DNA of 13,014 nt from an uncultured Campylobacter sp. (GCF_938030785.1 NZ_CALHIK010000050.1:1-13014), one strand, 5' to 3'. Shown: positions 6,634-13,004, counted from the first letter of the stretch. Translations and numbers: made by a program. Notes: generated by a model from the letters alone, not told the origin.

Positions 6634-6661
6634 AATTTTATACAGGATTTCGTATAAAATT
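6634..6661 (+). terminator. AT-rich hairpin after the TSUP gene
   Basis: AATTTTATAC at 6634-6643 is perfectly complementary to GTATAAAATT at 6652-6661, with an 8-nt loop. It lies 54 bp after the stop codon. The stem is entirely A+T-rich apart from one pair and no long T-run follows, so it is at best a weak terminator or a 3' processing signal. Confidence 0.35.
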
Positions 6662-6684
6662 TCGCGTAAAATTTTATGAGCCTT

Positions 6685-7150
6685 CGCCGATTTGCCGCAA
6701 TGACGCTGATTTTGCTGCCGCGTCGATTTTATTACTGCGGCATCTATTTTGCCGCAGTTTCGCACCAAACTTACTGCAACACTACTAATTTACTACTGCG
6801 GTGTTGATTTTATAGTAGAGCCGCACCGAACTTACTGCAACGGCGCTGACTTTGCTGCTGCGACAGCGCCGATCTTGCCGCCTCGATAGCGTCTATTTTA
6901 CTACTGCGGTGTTAATTTCACCGTAGCGCTATACAGATTGTGCTGCGACGATACCGATCTTGTTGCTAATAGCGCGCAGATATTGTCGTAGCGTCGCACC
7001 GAACTTACTGCAGCAGCGCTGATTTTATCGCGGTGCGCACTAATCTCGCTTCGACGACGTTGGTCTTGCTGCTACGACAGCGTCGCACAAACTCGCTGCA
7101 ATTGCGCCGACCTTACTACTGCGATAATGCCAATTTTGCCGTAGCGTCGC
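6685..7150. repeat. Degenerate tandem array, about 23-bp units
   Basis: The sequence divides into roughly 20 diverged units, mostly 22-23 bp with shorter 17-19 bp variants, with an approximate core GCGCCGATYTTGCTGCTGC followed by GAC. Sub-motifs recur closely: CGCACCRAACTTACTGCA at 6761-6778, 6822-6839 and 6995-7012, with a weaker copy at 7084-7100; and a 22-bp stretch at 6789-6810 repeated at 6897-6918 with one mismatch. Units abut with no unique spacers, so it is not CRISPR. The period is not a multiple of three and frames are broken, so it is not a protein repeat. It almost lacks the AAATTT word that fills the other spacers. Confidence 0.72.
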
Positions 7151-7621
7151 CGATGAAATTTCGCTTATTCATATCGGTTAAATTTCGCCGTATTACCCGC
7201 GTATCTATTTTATTTGCCCGTCTTTAGTCGTATTGCCGAGCACGCGGCATTATCGTGCTTGTGCTTATGAAATTTCATATGCTTACGTCAGCAAAATTTT
7301 AAAATACTACTTTGTAGATCGTTTTATCGCGCTGCCGTATGTGCTACCAAATCCACTCGCAGCGGTTAAATTTAGCGGACTTTCACGCGTTGTTTCCGCA
7401 CCCATTGGCTATTTTAAATTTTGCGGTTCCGTCACCATGGCTCGCTTTCCGCGCTAGCCCCTTGCCATATTGCCCGCTATATTTGTGCGATAAATTTAAC
7501 CGCACCGCCACGCGTGCTGTTTCGCTCCGCTATCGCCGATGAAATTTGCAACCATTAAATTTCATCATATCCGCTGTACCGGCGACCTCGCTCGCCCGCA
7601 AAATTTCGCCGCCTAAAGCAA

Positions 7622-7630
7622 TGCTAAAAT
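7622..7630 (+). promoter_or_regulatory. Probable ridA promoter (extended -10)
   Basis: TGCTAAAAT at 7622-7630 fits the extended -10 pattern TGnTAAAAT. A second TAAAAT (7640-7645), in TGCGATAAAAT, is an alternative 15 bp downstream. Either would give a short leader before the ribosome binding site AAAGGA (7662-7667). Confidence 0.55.
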
Positions 7631-7673
7631 ATTTTGCGATAAAATGGGCGAAATTTTTTACAAAGGATTTAGT

Positions 7674-8048
7674 ATGCAGATTATCTCGACTCCCGATGCG
7701 GCGCAGGCCATCGGACCGTACTCCCAGGCGATCAAGGCTGGCGGGTTCATCTTTACCTCGGGGCAGATCGCGCTTAAGCCCGACGGCGAGTTTGTCACGG
7801 GCGGTGTGGAGGCGCAGACGAGGCAGGTTTTGCAAAACCTCGCCGCGATCTTGAAAGAAGTGGGCGCGACGCTACAAGATGCCGTCAAAACGACGATTTT
7901 CCTAGCGGATATGGACGATTTTGCCGCAGTGAACGAGATATACGCGGCGGCATTCGGCGAGCATAAGCCCGCTCGCAGCACGGTGCAGGTCGCCAAGCTC
8001 CCCAAAGGCGCGCTTGTGGAGATTGAAGTAATAGCGCTGGCTAAGTAG
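7674..8048 (+). CDS. ridA: RidA family 2-iminobutanoate/2-iminopropanoate deaminase
   Basis: Small cytosolic RidA (YjgF/YER057c/UK114) protein that hydrolyses reactive enamine/imine intermediates formed by PLP enzymes such as threonine dehydratase, releasing 2-keto acids and ammonia and protecting other PLP enzymes from damage. The 124 residues are the standard length. Active-site features are present: Y16 in GPYSQA, R101 and the C-terminal signature from PARSTVQVAKLPKGA to VEIEVIA with E116, equivalent to the arginine and glutamate that bind substrate in E. coli. The start at 7674 is chosen over an in-frame ATG at 7644 because AAAGGA sits 6 nt upstream of it and the conserved N terminus begins there; the earlier ATG would add ten residues encoded by promoter and leader sequence. 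Followed by two hairpins. Confidence 0.95.
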   Translation: MQIISTPDAAQAIGPYSQAIKAGGFIFTSGQIALKPDGEFVTGGVEAQTRQVLQNLAAILKEVGATLQDAVKTTIFLADMDDFAAVNEIYAAAFGEHKPARSTVQVAKLPKGALVEIEVIALAK

Positions 8049-8091
8049 CGCTAAATTTAGATCGCAGGAATACTACCGTTCGCGTTTGCGG

Positions 8092-8125
8092 TTAAAATTT
8101 AGACTCGGGCCGCTCTAAATTTTAA
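8092..8125 (+). terminator. Hairpin downstream of ridA
   Basis: TTAAAATTTAGA (8092-8103) is perfectly complementary to TCTAAATTTTAA (8114-8125) with a 10-nt G+C-rich loop. It begins 44 bp after the ridA stop. There is no T-run after the stem, so intrinsic termination is uncertain; it may be a 3' end or stability element. Confidence 0.4.
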
Positions 8126-8155
8126 ACGGCTCGCTTTGGTTTTGAAGCTGCGCGA

Positions 8156-8180
8156 GCTTTTAAATTTAGATTTTAAAAGC
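8156..8180 (+). terminator. Second hairpin in the ridA-SUKH spacer
   Basis: GCTTTTAAA (8156-8164) pairs perfectly with TTTAAAAGC (8172-8180) around a 7-nt loop. Together with the stem at 8092-8125 it gives two consecutive hairpins, compatible with a transcription boundary between ridA and the following gene pair. No terminal U-tract is present. Confidence 0.4.
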
Positions 8181-8214
8181 CACGCCAAACGTCCGCGGGT
8201 CTATGCAAACAGCG

Positions 8215-8234
8215 CGTCTTAGTGTGCTAAGGCG
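8215..8234 (+). promoter_or_regulatory. Small hairpin/operator-like inverted repeat before the SUKH gene
   Basis: CGTCTTAG (8215-8222) pairs with CTAAGGCG (8227-8234) through a TGTG loop with one G-U pair. It abuts GTTAAAAT (8234-8241), a possible -10 box for the next gene, so it could be an operator or leader structure. Evidence is limited to symmetry and position. Confidence 0.3.
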
Positions 8235-8264
8235 TTAAAATTTCTCGCTCAAAATGGGATCAAA

Positions 8265-8960
8265 ATGATAGAAAAGCTTATTCAAAAATCTAAAAATATC
8301 ACGGCTGCGGGGCGCAGCGACATAGAGCCCGCATGGATCGCGCAGGCGCAGCGGCGGCTTGGTTTCGCGCTGCCTGCGAGCTACAAGCAGATGCTGCTAA
8401 GATATGCTAGCGTCAGCGCGGCGGGAACGGAGCTAAAAACGATCGCGCCGCCCGAGTTCGCGGGTAGCGCCGACGCAGATATCTGCTACACGTATGGAGT
8501 AAATCTGAAAAACGGCCTATTCGCCGCAGACGAGCTCGTATTTTTGCAGCTCGAGGACGAGGAGTATTATTTTAAAATTTCGCCCGCAAGCGACATAGCG
8601 GACGGCTCGCCGAATACGGCGCGCGGCAAGACGGCGGAGAGCACGAGCGGTGAAGCCGCGGGCGCGGCAGCACGCGATACAGTCGTCGCGACGGTAGTCG
8701 ACAGCGTTGAAAATAGGGCATCAGACGACGAAGAGCGTACGGAGAGATTGCTGGATGTAGCGCGCGATATAAATGCCGATGCTGCAGGCGCGACAATGAG
8801 CGAAGCGGCAGACGAGGCGGCAAGCGGAACGATGAATGAGATAGCAAGCGAGCGGGCAGACGATGCGCCGTGCGAATACAAGGTCTATGTGCGCGACTAC
8901 GCGCAGAGCGAGGATAGGCTTTTTGCGGACGATTTTTACGGGTTTTTGGAAAAATTTTAA
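8265..8960 (+). CDS. SUKH (SMI1/KNR4) family protein with long insertion
   Basis: The N-terminal 106 residues fit the SUKH superfamily, best known as immunity proteins against polymorphic and contact-dependent toxins. Features are the helix IEPAWIAQAQRRLGFALPASYKQMLLRYASV (20-50) with the LxxxLPxSYKxxLLxY pattern, then LVFLQLEDEEYYFKI (91-105) with the acidic/aromatic strand of the fold. The closing part, EYKVYVRDYAQSEDRLFADDFYGFLEKF (204-231), resembles the C-terminal strand and FxxFL helix of the same domain. Between them lies about 95 residues (107-202) rich in Ala, Ser, Asp, Glu and Thr, which is unusual and probably disordered. The ribosome binding site is weak (TGGGAT, 8255-8260). It is followed after 31 bp by a DUF6892-like gene, probably co-transcribed. 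Fold fairly sure; an immunity role is inferred and no toxin gene is seen. Confidence 0.72.
   Translation: MIEKLIQKSKNITAAGRSDIEPAWIAQAQRRLGFALPASYKQMLLRYASVSAAGTELKTIAPPEFAGSADADICYTYGVNLKNGLFAADELVFLQLEDEEYYFKISPASDIADGSPNTARGKTAESTSGEAAGAAARDTVVATVVDSVENRASDDEERTERLLDVARDINADAAGATMSEAADEAASGTMNEIASERADDAPCEYKVYVRDYAQSEDRLFADDFYGFLEKF
8583..8870 (+). repeat. Low-complexity coding insertion in the SUKH gene
   Basis: This segment encodes residues 107-202, almost entirely Ala, Ser, Asp, Glu, Gly and Thr, with loosely repeated phrases such as ATMSEAADEA and GTMNEIASERADDA. The DNA is built of GCG/GAC/AGC-rich words and stays open on the antisense strand as a by-product. It splits what looks like a single SUKH domain. 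Its length probably varies between strains. Confidence 0.5.
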
Positions 8961-8991
8961 GACGAAATTAACGCAAAATCAGGAGCGATAA

Positions 8992-10008
8992 ATGGGGCTA
9001 TTTGATATTTTTAAAAAGGATAAATTTGACGTCGATGTGCGCTCGGACGGTGTTTTCATCGGCGGCGTAAACTGCGGGTTTGATCTGGCTAAATTTAATG
9101 AAGCCCTAGGTCAGCCGCGCGTGATAGATGACGGGGAGGGCAAAAGCCGCTATTTTTGGGATGAGGCGGGGATTTTTGCCTTTGTGCGCGCAGGAGAGCT
9201 TGCAGAACCGAGGCTTTCCGAGATAATTTTGATGCTTGAGGTCGCAAAGGGCGTGCAGCACGAGGTTCCGCGCAAGCTCTACGGCGGCGCGTTCACGCTT
9301 GAGGGCAGGCCGCCGCTTGAGGCCGTGCCAGAGCAGGAGCTGCGCGGCGCATATATATTTTTGGAGCTTAGCCTAGGCAAATTCGAAGTATCGCTAGCAC
9401 TCGCGCAGGCCGTGCAGGAGCGCATAGGCGCTATGGGCTTCGCCGAGCGCTTCGCTAAGCGTGACACCGACGAGATTGCAGACATCGTGCGAGCTGCGAA
9501 AATGCCGATAGGGCGCGTCTGTATCAATCAAAAGGCAAAAAAGGTAAAGCGCAGACCGAGCGATAAATTTAAGCTTCCGCGCGCGGCGGGCGAGACGCTA
9601 GCTTTTAAAAATTTCAATTTCAAAATTGCCGTGATGAACGAGCTGATGTATGAAAAATCCCTGCTACAGCCCAAATTTGACGTGTTTGAGTACTGCGAGG
9701 AGCGCGGCATCGATCCGTACGCGGACTTCGGCGCCCTGCCGCAAGCCAAAAAGTGGTTTAAGGACTATCCGGTCCCTGCAGATTTGGCGGAGCGGGTGAG
9801 CGAGCTCTATCTTGACGGCGGAAATGAAATTTATCTGCAAATCGCGCCTGATTGGGACGGTGAGGACGGGCTTTTTGACATCAAAAATATCGACGCCGCC
9901 GAGCTTGCGCCCTTTGTTAATCTTAAGAAAATCGAGACGACCGGCATCGGCATATCTAAAAAGGCGCGAAAAGCCTGCGCGGATGCGGGGATTACGGTAG
10001 TCGATTGA
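8992..10008 (+). CDS. DUF6892-like protein paired with SUKH gene
   Basis: A 338-residue soluble protein with no signal peptide or membrane segment. It appears to have two parts. The N-terminal part (about 1-180) has a VRSDGVFIGGVNCGFDLAKFNEALGQPRV pattern followed by YFWDEAGIFAF (54-64), which resembles a domain often found fused ahead of DUF6892. The C-terminal part (about 204-338) has FKNFNFKIAVMNELMYEKSLLQPKFDVFEYCE (205-236), LYLDGGNEIYLQIAPDWDGEDGLFDI (272-297) and LKKI, which I recall as DUF6892 hallmarks, but I could not search. Such proteins are found near SUKH and other immunity-type genes in toxin loci; no activity is established. The start is supported by AGGAG (8981-8985) 6 nt upstream. 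It is most likely in one operon with the SUKH gene. Family call moderate, function unknown. Confidence 0.7.
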   Translation: MGLFDIFKKDKFDVDVRSDGVFIGGVNCGFDLAKFNEALGQPRVIDDGEGKSRYFWDEAGIFAFVRAGELAEPRLSEIILMLEVAKGVQHEVPRKLYGGAFTLEGRPPLEAVPEQELRGAYIFLELSLGKFEVSLALAQAVQERIGAMGFAERFAKRDTDEIADIVRAAKMPIGRVCINQKAKKVKRRPSDKFKLPRAAGETLAFKNFNFKIAVMNELMYEKSLLQPKFDVFEYCEERGIDPYADFGALPQAKKWFKDYPVPADLAERVSELYLDGGNEIYLQIAPDWDGEDGLFDIKNIDAAELAPFVNLKKIETTGIGISKKARKACADAGITVVD

Positions 10009-10112
10009 GTGCAGGAACAGACTTTGAGCCTTATGGCATGCGGTTTTTTAAGATCTGAAATAGGCTTTTGAGCTGCGGCACGTTCTTTAGAAAGGTAGTA
10101 ATTGTTGCCGCC

Positions 10113-10136
10113 CCGCGCAAAATTCCGCGCAAAATT
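10113..10136. repeat. 12-bp perfect tandem duplication
   Basis: CCGCGCAAAATT occurs twice in immediate succession (10113-10124 and 10125-10136). The unit has the same G+C-rich head and AAAATT tail as the degenerate units at 228-390, and looks like a recent duplication of that kind of unit. Confidence 0.65.
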
Positions 10137-10628
10137 CTACTTATAGCAAGCGCTATAAATGAGCTTTGAAAGGCGCTTGGCGAAGCATCTGACATGTCTA
10201 ATTTGGCGCGCGTTACAAAGCTTTGAGAAAGCTCGTTTGCAGCGTAATAGCCACGCCGCTAAATGTGCGAGATGAGTGTGTTGCGCGAGTAAAAATAGTT
10301 CACTTTTTGATTTTTAATTTTGGAAAAATTGCTGCGTAGCAAGGGGATTAAATTTACCGCTTTTAAATTTTAAAATTTATAAAGAGCGGCGCTTGCGGCT
10401 TTGAATGTGCGGCTAAATTTAGATTTCATAAAAGATTAAATTCTAAGCGCGGTTAAATTTGCGTCTTTAATTTTGCTTGCAGTCCTGTCGTGCCGCAAAA
10501 CATGGTGTGAAAACAGATCGCATTTGCGCGCGATCAGCGCGGATCAAATTAAAATTTCGTCTTTGGAATTTAGTCTGAATTTGCGGCTCACATCAAAAGA
10601 GATGTTTTCTTGCAAGCCGATTGAGGAG

Positions 10629-10682
10629 TTAGAAAGTGTCTTGAAAGCCAGCATCGACGGCTTAGAAAGTATTTTGAAATCC
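10629..10682 (+). repeat. 33-bp-period imperfect direct repeat
   Basis: Two 21-bp copies (10629-10649 and 10662-10682), starting TTAGAAAGT and continuing TTGAAA, match at 18 of 21 positions and start 33 bp apart. In one frame they read LESVLKA and LESILKS, so they may be remnants of a small coiled-coil-like coding sequence or simply a duplicated spacer word. Confidence 0.5.
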
Positions 10683-10695
10683 GCGCCAAGAGTGT

Positions 10696-10744
10696 GTTTT
10701 AAAACAATAAGGCGCGGCGCTACTTTGCTGTTTTAAAACGCCGC
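10696..10744. terminator. Paired GTTTTAAAAC palindromes, possible bidirectional terminator
   Basis: GTTTTAAAAC occurs at 10696-10705 and again at 10730-10739; being self-complementary, the copies can pair with each other or fold alone. GCGGCG (10714-10719) can also pair with CGCCGC (10739-10744). It sits just beyond the stop of the minus-strand MOSC gene (10759), where a terminator is expected. There is no classic T-run. Confidence 0.35.
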
Positions 10745-10758
10745 TTCGAGGCTAAATT

Positions 10759-11445
10759 TTATAGCCGCATAAAGCCGTCGTCGTAGCTGCCTTCTAGCTT
10801 GCGGCGCATATCCTCGCGCCATTTTGGCGTAAGCGTCGTAAGTAGGTTAAATTTTGCTAGCAGCCCTTCATCGATACGCTCGCCGTAAAATAGACGGTTA
10901 AGCTCCATCACGCTCATCATAGCGGGGTCGCGCTCTACGACGTAGATCTCGTCGCCCGCGCGGCACGAGCCAGTCTCCAGCACGCGGTAGTACCAGCCGG
11001 TAAGTCCGCTGCGCGCGATCTCCTCCGTCATCTCCGCGTTACTCCAGCGCATTGAGAGCTTGTAGCAGGGCTTGCGCGGCTGGCTTACTTGTAGCACCAG
11101 CGAGCCTATGCGGTGCACATCGCCGATGCAGACGTTTTGCTCGTGCAATCCGCTGATCGTGAGGTTTTCGCCCATTGCGCCGTAGGCTAGATTTTTAAGC
11201 CCCAAAAACCTCTCCCACGCGGCGTAATTTTGCAGCGAGTTGGCAAAAATTGCCTTTTCCTCTCCGCCGTGATGCAGCGTGTCGGCTACCGCGTCGCCCT
11301 CGAATCCAAGCTCGTTTGCATGCACTTCGCCCGCTCTAGCTTGCTTAAAAATCGCCGTCTCCCAGCGCCTTTTTAGAGGCTGCGTAGCGCGCTCGTCGCC
11401 GTAAGCGCGCGGTTGCCCGGTCAGCAATGCCTTTAAAACGGGCAT
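10759..11445 (-). CDS. YiiM-like MOSC-domain protein
   Basis: Cytosolic MOSC-domain protein with a C-terminal 3-alpha domain, most similar in layout to E. coli YiiM, a molybdenum-cofactor-dependent protein that reduces N-hydroxylated bases such as 6-hydroxylaminopurine. The 228 residues match YiiM. Visible hallmarks: LGFEGDAVAD (46-55), HHGG (58-61), GENLTISGL (92-100) and VSQPRKPCYKLS (120-131), whose Cys127 is the conserved MOSC cysteine that would ligate molybdenum; WYYRVLETG follows at 151-159, and the C-terminal helical domain begins near residue 175. The start is supported by AAGGAG (11452-11457) 6 nt upstream. Just upstream, an 11-codon ORF with its own AAGGAG overlaps this start out of frame. 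It lies downstream of the symporter gene but is separated by a strong hairpin, so it is probably transcribed on its own. Confidence 0.92.
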   Translation of the reverse strand: MPVLKALLTGQPRAYGDERATQPLKRRWETAIFKQARAGEVHANELGFEGDAVADTLHHGGEEKAIFANSLQNYAAWERFLGLKNLAYGAMGENLTISGLHEQNVCIGDVHRIGSLVLQVSQPRKPCYKLSMRWSNAEMTEEIARSGLTGWYYRVLETGSCRAGDEIYVVERDPAMMSVMELNRLFYGERIDEGLLAKFNLLTTLTPKWREDMRRKLEGSYDDGFMRL

Positions 11446-11468
11446 TTTTCGCTCCTTAAAATTTGCAT
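11433..11468 (-). CDS. Possible 11-codon upstream ORF overlapping the MOSC start
   Basis: On the minus strand an ATG at 11468-11466 is preceded by AAGGAG (11479-11474) at 5-nt spacing and encodes MQILRSEKCPF before TAA at 11435-11433. The ORF runs through the ribosome binding site and start codon of the MOSC gene in another frame, ending 10 nt inside it. It could couple or attenuate MOSC translation. It may equally be a chance result of a duplicated ribosome binding site, since so short an ORF has no independent coding evidence. Confidence 0.35.
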   Translation of the reverse strand: MQILRSEKCPF

Positions 11469-11501
11469 CCGTTCTCCTTAAATCATAAAATTTAGGCTAG
11501 G

Positions 11502-11531
11502 ATTTTAGCTCGAAAAGAATTTTAAAATTCT
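11502..11531 (-). promoter_or_regulatory. Possible MOSC promoter with 16-bp palindrome
   Basis: Read on the minus strand, TAAAAT (11507-11502) in AGCTAAAAT is the best -10 candidate for the MOSC gene. A perfect 16-bp palindrome, AGAATTTTAAAATTCT (11516-11531), would then cover roughly -21 to -36, an operator-like position. Both assignments rest on sequence pattern only; the palindrome may just reflect the general abundance of such words here. Confidence 0.35.
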
Positions 11532-11549
11532 AAATTTTGCGGCGATTGT

Positions 11550-11585
11550 GCGCTAAATTTCAAGTGCGGGCTTGAAATTTAGCGC
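11550..11585 (-). terminator. 15-bp perfect hairpin after the symporter gene
   Basis: GCGCTAAATTTCAAG (11550-11564) and CTTGAAATTTAGCGC (11571-11585) are perfect complements around a 6-nt loop. The stem begins 6 bp past the stop codon of the symporter gene (11592). It is the strongest hairpin in the window and very likely marks the 3' end of that mRNA, although the minus strand continues with ACAATCGCC rather than a T-run, so factor-dependent termination or transcript stabilisation is possible. Confidence 0.65.
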
Positions 11586-11591
11586 GCGGTG

Positions 11592-13004
11592 TCATTTGTA
11601 GTCGTTCGCGTCGTAGCTTTTGCCGTCGTTAAAGTCGCTCAAAAGCCGCACGACGACGGGGCTAAGCAGGATGATCGCGATTAGGTTTGGGATCACCATC
11701 AGTCCGTTAAACATATCGGCTAGCCCCCAGACGAGGTCGATCTTTTGCACGCTTCCTATGAATACGAATACAACGACTAAAATTTGCAAGAGCTTGACGA
11801 ATTTTGCGCCCAGGAGGTATCGCACGTTGATCTCGGCGAAGTAATACCAGCCCAAAATCGTGGTAAATGCGAAGAAAAATAGGCAGATCGCCACGAAGCC
11901 GTAGCCGCCGCTGTGACCTAAAATTTGCGATCCGAAGGCTTCCTGCACCAGCGAGATGCCCGAAAATACCGCTTTGCCGTTTTCGAAAGTGACTACGTCG
12001 GTGCTGAGCACGACGAAAACGGTGATGTTAAGCACGATGAATGTATCGACGAAAACGCCCATTATGCCGAGCACGGCTTGATCTACGGGGTGTTTGACGT
12101 TCGCTGCGGCGTGTGCGTGCGGCGTCGAGCCCATGCCCGCTTCGTTTGAAAAGAGCCCACGCGCGATGCCGTATCTCATCGCGGTGGCGATCGTAGCGCC
12201 CGTAGCGCCGCCCCAGGCAGCCGATGGATCGAACGCGGCTTTGAATATCAGCGCGATGACAGATGGAATTTTATCGAAATTTGAGCCGATGATGACGAGA
12301 CCGACTAGCACGTAGCAGATCGCCATTATAGGCACGACCTTTTCGGCTACGCTCGCGATCGCTTTGACGCCGCCGAAAAAGATGACGCAGCAGATGAGCG
12401 CTAAGGCCGCGCCGCTCACCCACTTCGGAATTCCGAATGCGCCGCTAAAGCCGTCGGAGATGGAGTTTGCCTGCACCATATTGCCCATGAAGCCTAAAGC
12501 AAAGATGATGGCTAGCGCAAAAAACGCCGCTAAAGGCTTGGCAAATGGACTTTTAAGTCCGCGGCTGATGTAAAACGCGGGCCCTCCGATCATATGTCCG
12601 CTGTCGTCCTTGGTACGGTAAATTTGAGCCAAGCAGATCTCGGCGAAATTTGTCGCCATGCCCAAAAACGCCGCGCACCACATCCAAAATATCGCGCCCG
12701 GCCCGCCCATTATGAGCGCGGTGCTGGCGCCTACCAGGTTGCCGGTGCCTACCTGCGCCGCGATCGCCGTGGCGACGGCTTGGAACGAGCTCATGCCGCT
12801 TTTGCCCGCAGCCTCGCCGTGCAGGGAGAAGTTGCCGAAAAGCTTGCGCGCGCCCGTTCTAAATTTAAAAATTTGCACTAAATGCAAGCGCGCCGTAAAA
12901 TATGCGCCGGTGCCGCAAAGTAGGGCGATTAGGAAGTACGGACCCCACAAAAAGGAGTTGATCGTATCGACGCAGGAGTTGAGACTATCCAGGAAATTTT
13001 GCAT
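11592..13004 (-). CDS. AGCS-family sodium:alanine symporter
   Basis: Inner-membrane sodium-coupled amino-acid importer of the AGCS family (PF01235, AlsT/DagA type), which typically takes up alanine and/or glycine. The 470 residues are full length. Signature regions are IAAQVGTGNLVGAST (81-95), GGPGAIFWMW (100-109), the HMIGGPAFYISRGL stretch (137-150) and YGIARGLFSNEAGMGSTPHAHAA (278-300), the last highly conserved in the family and lining the substrate/ion site in the archaeal AgcS structure. About ten to eleven hydrophobic helices are visible and the C terminus is short and polar. The start is supported by GGAGAG (13009-13014), at the very edge of the window, so the promoter is not visible and the gene could be preceded by others. 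The exact substrate is inferred from family. Confidence 0.94.
   Translation of the reverse strand: MQNFLDSLNSCVDTINSFLWGPYFLIALLCGTGAYFTARLHLVQIFKFRTGARKLFGNFSLHGEAAGKSGMSSFQAVATAIAAQVGTGNLVGASTALIMGGPGAIFWMWCAAFLGMATNFAEICLAQIYRTKDDSGHMIGGPAFYISRGLKSPFAKPLAAFFALAIIFALGFMGNMVQANSISDGFSGAFGIPKWVSGAALALICCVIFFGGVKAIASVAEKVVPIMAICYVLVGLVIIGSNFDKIPSVIALIFKAAFDPSAAWGGATGATIATAMRYGIARGLFSNEAGMGSTPHAHAAANVKHPVDQAVLGIMGVFVDTFIVLNITVFVVLSTDVVTFENGKAVFSGISLVQEAFGSQILGHSGGYGFVAICLFFFAFTTILGWYYFAEINVRYLLGAKFVKLLQILVVVFVFIGSVQKIDLVWGLADMFNGLMVIPNLIAIILLSPVVVRLLSDFNDGKSYDANDYK

Larger units (their letters stand above)
6581..7673. other. 1.1-kb gene-poor spacer upstream of ridA
   Basis: The stretch has no open frame with a ribosome binding site and recognisable product. 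It has three parts: an A+T-rich hairpin at 6634-6661, a degenerate tandem array from about 6685 to 7150, and from about 7150 to 7620 a spacer of AAATTT words in G+C-rich linkers like that at the left end of the window. The last 50 bp carry the ridA promoter. No tRNA or known small RNA is evident by eye; a non-coding transcript cannot be excluded. Confidence 0.6.
10009..10758. other. 750-bp gene-poor spacer
   Basis: No convincing gene. It contains a perfect 12-bp tandem duplication (CCGCGCAAAATT, 10113-10124 and 10125-10136), a small perfect hairpin (TTATAGC 10141-10147 with GCTATAA 10152-10158), AAATTT-rich sequence around 10345-10460, a 33-bp-period repeat at 10629-10682 and two GTTTTAAAAC palindromes at the right end. 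A TTG-initiated frame of 87 codons (10473-10736) covers the last repeat but has no good ribosome binding site or recognisable family. Confidence 0.6.

Noticed and set aside
6685..7150. CRISPR array
   Set aside because: Units abut without unique spacers, are strongly diverged and vary in length; no cas genes are present.
7033..7542. Short plus-strand open frames in the spacer (7033-7227, 7233-7457, 7339-7542)
   Set aside because: No ribosome binding sites, biased composition, no recognisable products; they arise from repeat and spacer DNA lacking stops.
7644..7673. Earlier in-frame ATG for ridA (ten extra residues)
   Set aside because: It lies within the promoter/leader, has no ribosome binding site, and the conserved RidA N terminus begins at 7674 with AAAGGA at the right distance.
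8567..8881. Antisense open frames over the SUKH insertion
   Set aside because: They follow directly from the Ala/Ser-rich codons of the sense strand and have no start signals.
10009..10758. tRNA or known small RNA gene in the spacer
   Set aside because: No T-loop GGTTCRA-type motif with matching acceptor stem was found by eye; the small hairpin at 10141-10158 alone is insufficient.
12594..12881. Plus-strand open frame inside the symporter gene
   Set aside because: The minus-strand symporter has complete family signatures over the same bases.
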